Positions 8,193-10,703 of a DNA stretch of 10,703 nt are shown piece after piece. A model generated the notes under the pieces. The model did no database searches. It saw only the letters and a program-made list of their open reading frames with translations, and was not told the DNA's origin. The stretch is from Strigomonas culicis. Lineage: Eukaryota; Euglenozoa; Kinetoplastea; Trypanosomatida; Trypanosomatidae. The first letter of the stretch is position 1. Every line of letters starts with the position of its first letter. The translations under genes were made by a program, and so were the position numbers. The stretch covers positions 1 to 10,703 of the forward strand of contig AUXH01000637.1 of assembly GCA_000482145.1 (NCBI GenBank), in the 5' to 3' direction.

Positions 8193-9920
8193 CTATTCGA
8201 TGGCGTAACCGTTTTCGCCCAACCCTTCATTACGTTCTATATCAAAGTATTGCATCTGGTCAGAGGAAAACTGACTTGCGTTCCCTTCTCCGCTGCTGGC
8301 CTGCCACATGACGCTGCCTCTCGGAACCACCTGCGGCATTTGCATGACTCCACAATGCTGAAAAGGTTCTTCGTTGTGACGCAGTGTTAGGGCTTGTGAT
8401 TTAGTCCAAATAGACACATGTGCTGGATCGTCGTTGCGAAATGACATTTGGCGATGTGAGCTATTTCGTGAGAGCACATTCAAGAGATAAGAACTGTGAA
8501 ACGACATGGGGCCTTGTGAGTTCTTCCGGCTACACATTGAACCAATCCTATAGCCTAATTCATAAGCAGTGCATATTTCACTGGTGGTATCACTGCAAGG
8601 ACATGCGTCATCTGCTTGCCTCTTCTTTCGCAAAGAGTAACAAATAACGAGCTCAACAATGAGCACGACAAGCACAAAGCAGATGGGGGCCACGACGATA
8701 CCGACGAGAGCACCGGTGCACATCACACTCTTGTCACACGTGTGCTTCGTGTCATTGTAGTTCACATAGTGCAAGGCGGAGCCCGAGATCGGCATGCAGT
8801 AGGCCCTGTGCGTACGACTCGCACAGTGACACTGGGTGCGTTTCCACCAAATGCTGCTCCAACTCGGCAGTGCGCAGAAAGCGGAAGAGGGAGATCCAAC
8901 CAAATGTATGGCGCTCGTGTTCGAAGAGATCCCGGTGATCATTGTGTACACATCCAACAAGTAGTTGGTGATCACATTGTTCGCTGTCAACTTGATCACG
9001 GGAGACATGAACATGCCACCCAAGGTAACACCAGTGTCGTACTTCAAGACGCTCCCTTCCATTAATGTGCCGTAAATAAGAAGGTTCGCTCCTGAGGAAA
9101 TCTTCAACGAAGCAGCAGCTCCTCGGAACAGCTTGCTCTCTGTGGACGTAAAGTTGGAGAAGCAAACCACGCCGTAGTTCGTCGCTGTGATGAAGTCAGT
9201 TGCATACTCACTCCAGATGTTCTCAGCAGTGCAATCGACGCACGTAGCTTTGTTCGCAGCAAGCAAGCCCCTGTTCATCACCATCCAGTCCAACGTGGCG
9301 GAGCAGGGTGAATCTTGTGGATGTAGTATGTGCTGGGCACGCTTCGCGTACGTATGGACCGCACAGAGTCTGCTGTGTCTCTGGATCGGCCGTTTGAGAG
9401 TGCCACTCACCAAGACGATGGAACCACCGGTGTTTTCCGCATTCCACGTGGCCGTTGTCTCGTACACATAGATCACTACGTACTTGGCGGACACGAGAGT
9501 TTTGAAGATAACTATTGGGGTGTTACCCCACATATTGGCCGTAGTGTACGAGTGGGTGTAGTTCGAGTTGGGTGGGAAGTATCCTTTCCTGAAGATGGTA
9601 GCGGATGTGACAGTAGCCGTGGACATGGTCAAGTTGAACAGGGGAATGGTAGTGGAGACGGAACTCGACAAGCCGTTGAAGGTCGGCCCGTTTCCTGTCA
9701 CGGTGCAGCCTGTAATGGTATTAACCGATTGGGGGACGGAATTGTTCATTGTGATGACACCATACGTGACTTCATTGAGCGAGCTGCTGGATACCGTGAA
9801 GCTTCCACTGATGGAGTTTGTCGTTGCAGCATGTGTGAGACAGACCGTCAACAACAGTACTGTGAACGCGGAGAGAGCGCAAAATGATACAAATGCTACG
9901 TAATTATACCAAGACTTCAT
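8193..9920 (-). CDS. Putative type I surface glycoprotein, 575 residues, family not recognised
   Basis: The protein should enter the secretory pathway and sit in the cell surface or endosomal membrane. Residues 1-31 are a signal peptide (hydrophobic core VLLLTVCL, likely cut near THA-A). The ectodomain, about 32-401, is Ser/Thr/Val-rich with many short beta-type stretches, six N-glycosylation sequons (N59, N96, N120, N256, N334, N389) and 12 Cys, clustered at 186-253 and 349-401. One membrane segment spans about 403-428, with GxxxG (403-407), a Pro (412) and a buried Glu (423), followed by RKKR. The 147-residue tail has five Cys, a duplicated Ser-rich motif and a YFDI sorting-type signal (558-561). 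The start at 9920 is chosen because the acceptor AG at 9938-9937 lies only 16 nt upstream of it. A beta-helix surface protein such as T. cruzi DGF-1 came to mind, but the size and single-pass layout do not match. Ligand and function are unknown. Confidence 0.88.
   Translation of the reverse strand: MKSWYNYVAFVSFCALSAFTVLLLTVCLTHAATTNSISGSFTVSSSSLNEVTYGVITMNNSVPQSVNTITGCTVTGNGPTFNGLSSSVSTTIPLFNLTMSTATVTSATIFRKGYFPPNSNYTHSYTTANMWGNTPIVIFKTLVSAKYVVIYVYETTATWNAENTGGSIVLVSGTLKRPIQRHSRLCAVHTYAKRAQHILHPQDSPCSATLDWMVMNRGLLAANKATCVDCTAENIWSEYATDFITATNYGVVCFSNFTSTESKLFRGAAASLKISSGANLLIYGTLMEGSVLKYDTGVTLGGMFMSPVIKLTANNVITNYLLDVYTMITGISSNTSAIHLVGSPSSAFCALPSWSSIWWKRTQCHCASRTHRAYCMPISGSALHYVNYNDTKHTCDKSVMCTGALVGIVVAPICFVLVVLIVELVICYSLRKKRQADDACPCSDTTSEICTAYELGYRIGSMCSRKNSQGPMSFHSSYLLNVLSRNSSHRQMSFRNDDPAHVSIWTKSQALTLRHNEEPFQHCGVMQMPQVVPRGSVMWQASSGEGNASQFSSDQMQYFDIERNEGLGENGYAIE
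8439..8531 (-). repeat. 60-bp imperfect duplication in the cytoplasmic tail of the membrane protein
   Basis: Residues 464-474 (SRKNSQGPMSF) and 484-494 (SRNSSHRQMSF) repeat with a 20-residue period. The DNA shows it too: TGCGAAATGACAT at 8435 and TGTGAAACGACAT at 8495 are 60 bp apart. The repeated Arg/Ser/Met-Ser-Phe motif lies on the cytoplasmic side and could be a docking or phosphorylation site (inference). Confidence 0.6.
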
Positions 9921-9936
9921 TGCGGTGGAAAGCTTT

Positions 9937-9995
9937 CTTGTGTTTAGTAGTAATAAGACAGCAAGTAGTAAAAAAGAAAAAAGCAAAGTTAGAAT
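9937..9995 (-). promoter_or_regulatory. Pyrimidine tract and spliced-leader acceptor of the membrane-protein gene
   Basis: On the minus strand, roughly 55 bases of T/C-rich sequence contain no AG until ACACAAG, with the AG at 9938-9937. The ATG at 9920 follows after 16 nt. This tract is what produces the Phe/Leu-rich N-terminal extension if translation is read from the upstream ATG at 10088, so it decides the start. A second possible acceptor (CAATCAG) lies near 10013. Confidence 0.65.
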
Positions 9996-10436
9996 AAAAC
10001 AAAAGAAATAAAGCTGATTGAAAACCAAAGTGTAAAAAAAAAATGAAGATCTAGAGGTGGGTGATGTAGAGAAGGATCCTTTACTCATGCAGCAGACACG
10101 GATGCGCTCATAGTCAGTGATAGATGTAGTCCCGTGCCATTTCTAGATCCTCATAACCTTGAATGGATAACGATGCTCTGATTCCGTTTATACATGTGTA
10201 TATGTGTCGAGGTGAGGGAAGCAAACGTAAACAAACCAAAGAAACAGTTGTGTAAGGAGGTGTTACATGCGTGCATTATGTTTTAAATGATGACACATCT
10301 CTTGTTTTGTTGCACAAATAGTAGTGGCGTACTATTGAACACAAGTAAAAAGATACACGGGAACGCCAGGCCCGCGTCACAGAAGCACTATCAATGGAAG
10401 ACGAGGCTGTAGGCAAGAAGAAAAAAATGCCGACAG

Positions 10437-10466
10437 TGTTTGTGTTTCTTTTGTTTTCCTCTTCAG
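10437..10466 (+). promoter_or_regulatory. Pyrimidine tract and spliced-leader acceptor of the rightward gene
   Basis: On the + strand a T-rich tract with only scattered G is followed by TCCTCTTCAG ending at 10466. No ATG occurs in the next 79 nt until 10546. It has the classic form of a trans-splice acceptor and is the main reason for trusting a rightward gene here. Confidence 0.55.
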
Positions 10467-10545
10467 AAACGCACCTCACGTTGAAGTGTATCTGCACTGG
10501 CAAGATTCACAGGAGAGCAAAATAGAGAAGGAAAGTGGAAAAGTA

Positions 10546-10703
10546 ATGCGCTACTTAGATATGGTCACTAAAAAAAGAAAAGCGCTTGAGCAGACGGCAT
10601 CATCGCAAGGATATGAGCTCATATATCTCACTGTCAAGTTGACATTCAAACAAAAAAAAAGGTTATATGACCCAGACAACCCTAATCGTACTCCAGACGT
10701 GTC
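10546..10703 (+). CDS. N-terminal fragment of an unrecognised rightward gene, cut by the window edge
   Basis: From the ATG at 10546, 52 codons are open to the window end, and the same frame has no stop back to 10336, about 120 codons in AT-rich DNA. The fragment is charged and protein-like: a Lys-rich helix (MVTKKRKALEQ, residues 6-16), then YELIYLTVKLTF (23-34) and RLYDPDNPNRTPDV (39-52). No signal peptide is seen. A second in-frame ATG is at 10561. The opposite strand also has a 50-codon open frame here (10703 down to a stop at 10553-10551), but it is Phe/Ser/Cys-rich as expected of a shadow of A-rich DNA. The leader and composition favour the + frame. Too little is visible to name a family. 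Confidence 0.5.
   Translation, partial: MRYLDMVTKKRKALEQTASSQGYELIYLTVKLTFKQKKRLYDPDNPNRTPDV

Larger units (their letters stand above)
9937..10466. promoter_or_regulatory. Candidate divergent strand-switch region (Pol II start region)
   Basis: The nearest acceptor sites face away from each other: AG at 9938-9937 for the leftward gene and CAG ending at 10466 for the rightward one. About 530 bp lie between them with no convincing gene. In trypanosomatids such regions usually mark bidirectional RNA polymerase II initiation, with histone variants and often GT-rich DNA. A modest GT-rich stretch is visible near 10191-10220. The call depends on the rightward gene being real. Confidence 0.5.

Noticed and set aside
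9250..9400. Possible compensating frameshifts around residues 175-220 of the membrane protein
   Set aside because: The segment is unusually His/Arg-rich, but neither alternative frame gives a clearly better continuation and the Cys spacing is plausible.
8616..9903. Several + and minus frames of 74-185 codons overlapping the membrane-protein gene
   Set aside because: They are shadows of the real minus-strand coding frame, which has a signal peptide, sequons and a membrane segment in the right order.
8193..9920. Identification as a DGF-1, ISG, mucin or trans-sialidase gene
   Set aside because: Some beta-rich phrases recall DGF-1, but length, single-pass topology and tail do not fit, and no family signature is visible. 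It is left unnamed.
10551..10703. 50-codon minus-strand frame entering from the right edge
   Set aside because: It is Phe/Ser/Cys-rich as expected from the reverse of A-rich codons, while the + frame has a longer open stretch and a trans-splice leader. It is kept as the alternative if the strand switch proves false.

Overview
The window looks like nuclear DNA of a trypanosomatid (kinetoplastid protist), most likely a Trypanosoma-type genome with AT-rich intergenic DNA. The coding blocks are intronless. They have more balanced base composition than the A/T-rich DNA around them. Each gene start is preceded, on its own strand, by a pyrimidine tract and then the first AG a short distance before the first ATG, which is the layout of a spliced-leader trans-splicing acceptor. 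No Shine-Dalgarno-led operons, tRNAs, rRNAs, CRISPR arrays or insertion sequences were seen.

Layout. Three genes read leftward. (1) Bases 1-475 hold the N-terminal 158 codons of an unrecognised protein that runs off the left edge. (2) Bases 2738-4909 hold a 723-residue leucine-rich repeat protein built from about eleven 45-residue (135-bp) units. (3) Bases 8193-9920 hold a 575-residue single-pass membrane protein with a signal peptide, a Cys- and sequon-containing ectodomain, one transmembrane segment and a long cytoplasmic tail. The longest open frame of gene 3 starts at 10088, but the first 56 codons are probably translated pyrimidine tract and 5' leader. A fourth, partial gene reads rightward from 10546 off the right edge and is preceded by a textbook pyrimidine tract plus CAG.

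Between gene 3 and the rightward gene is a short (about 530 bp) candidate divergent strand-switch region. In trypanosomatids such regions are where RNA polymerase II usually starts two polycistronic units, so the three leftward genes would be the first genes of one unit. Two long stretches without convincing genes (about 2.1 kb at 603-2737 and 3.2 kb at 4972-8192) are mostly A-rich on the + strand, so U-rich in leftward transcripts. They carry a few diverged duplicated blocks, an (AT)n microsatellite and a G10 tract.

I could not place the membrane protein, the left-edge gene or the right-edge gene in a named family. The LRR protein fits the general trypanosomatid LRR-protein type. Nothing in the sequence directly links the genes into a shared pathway; co-transcription is the only supported relation.
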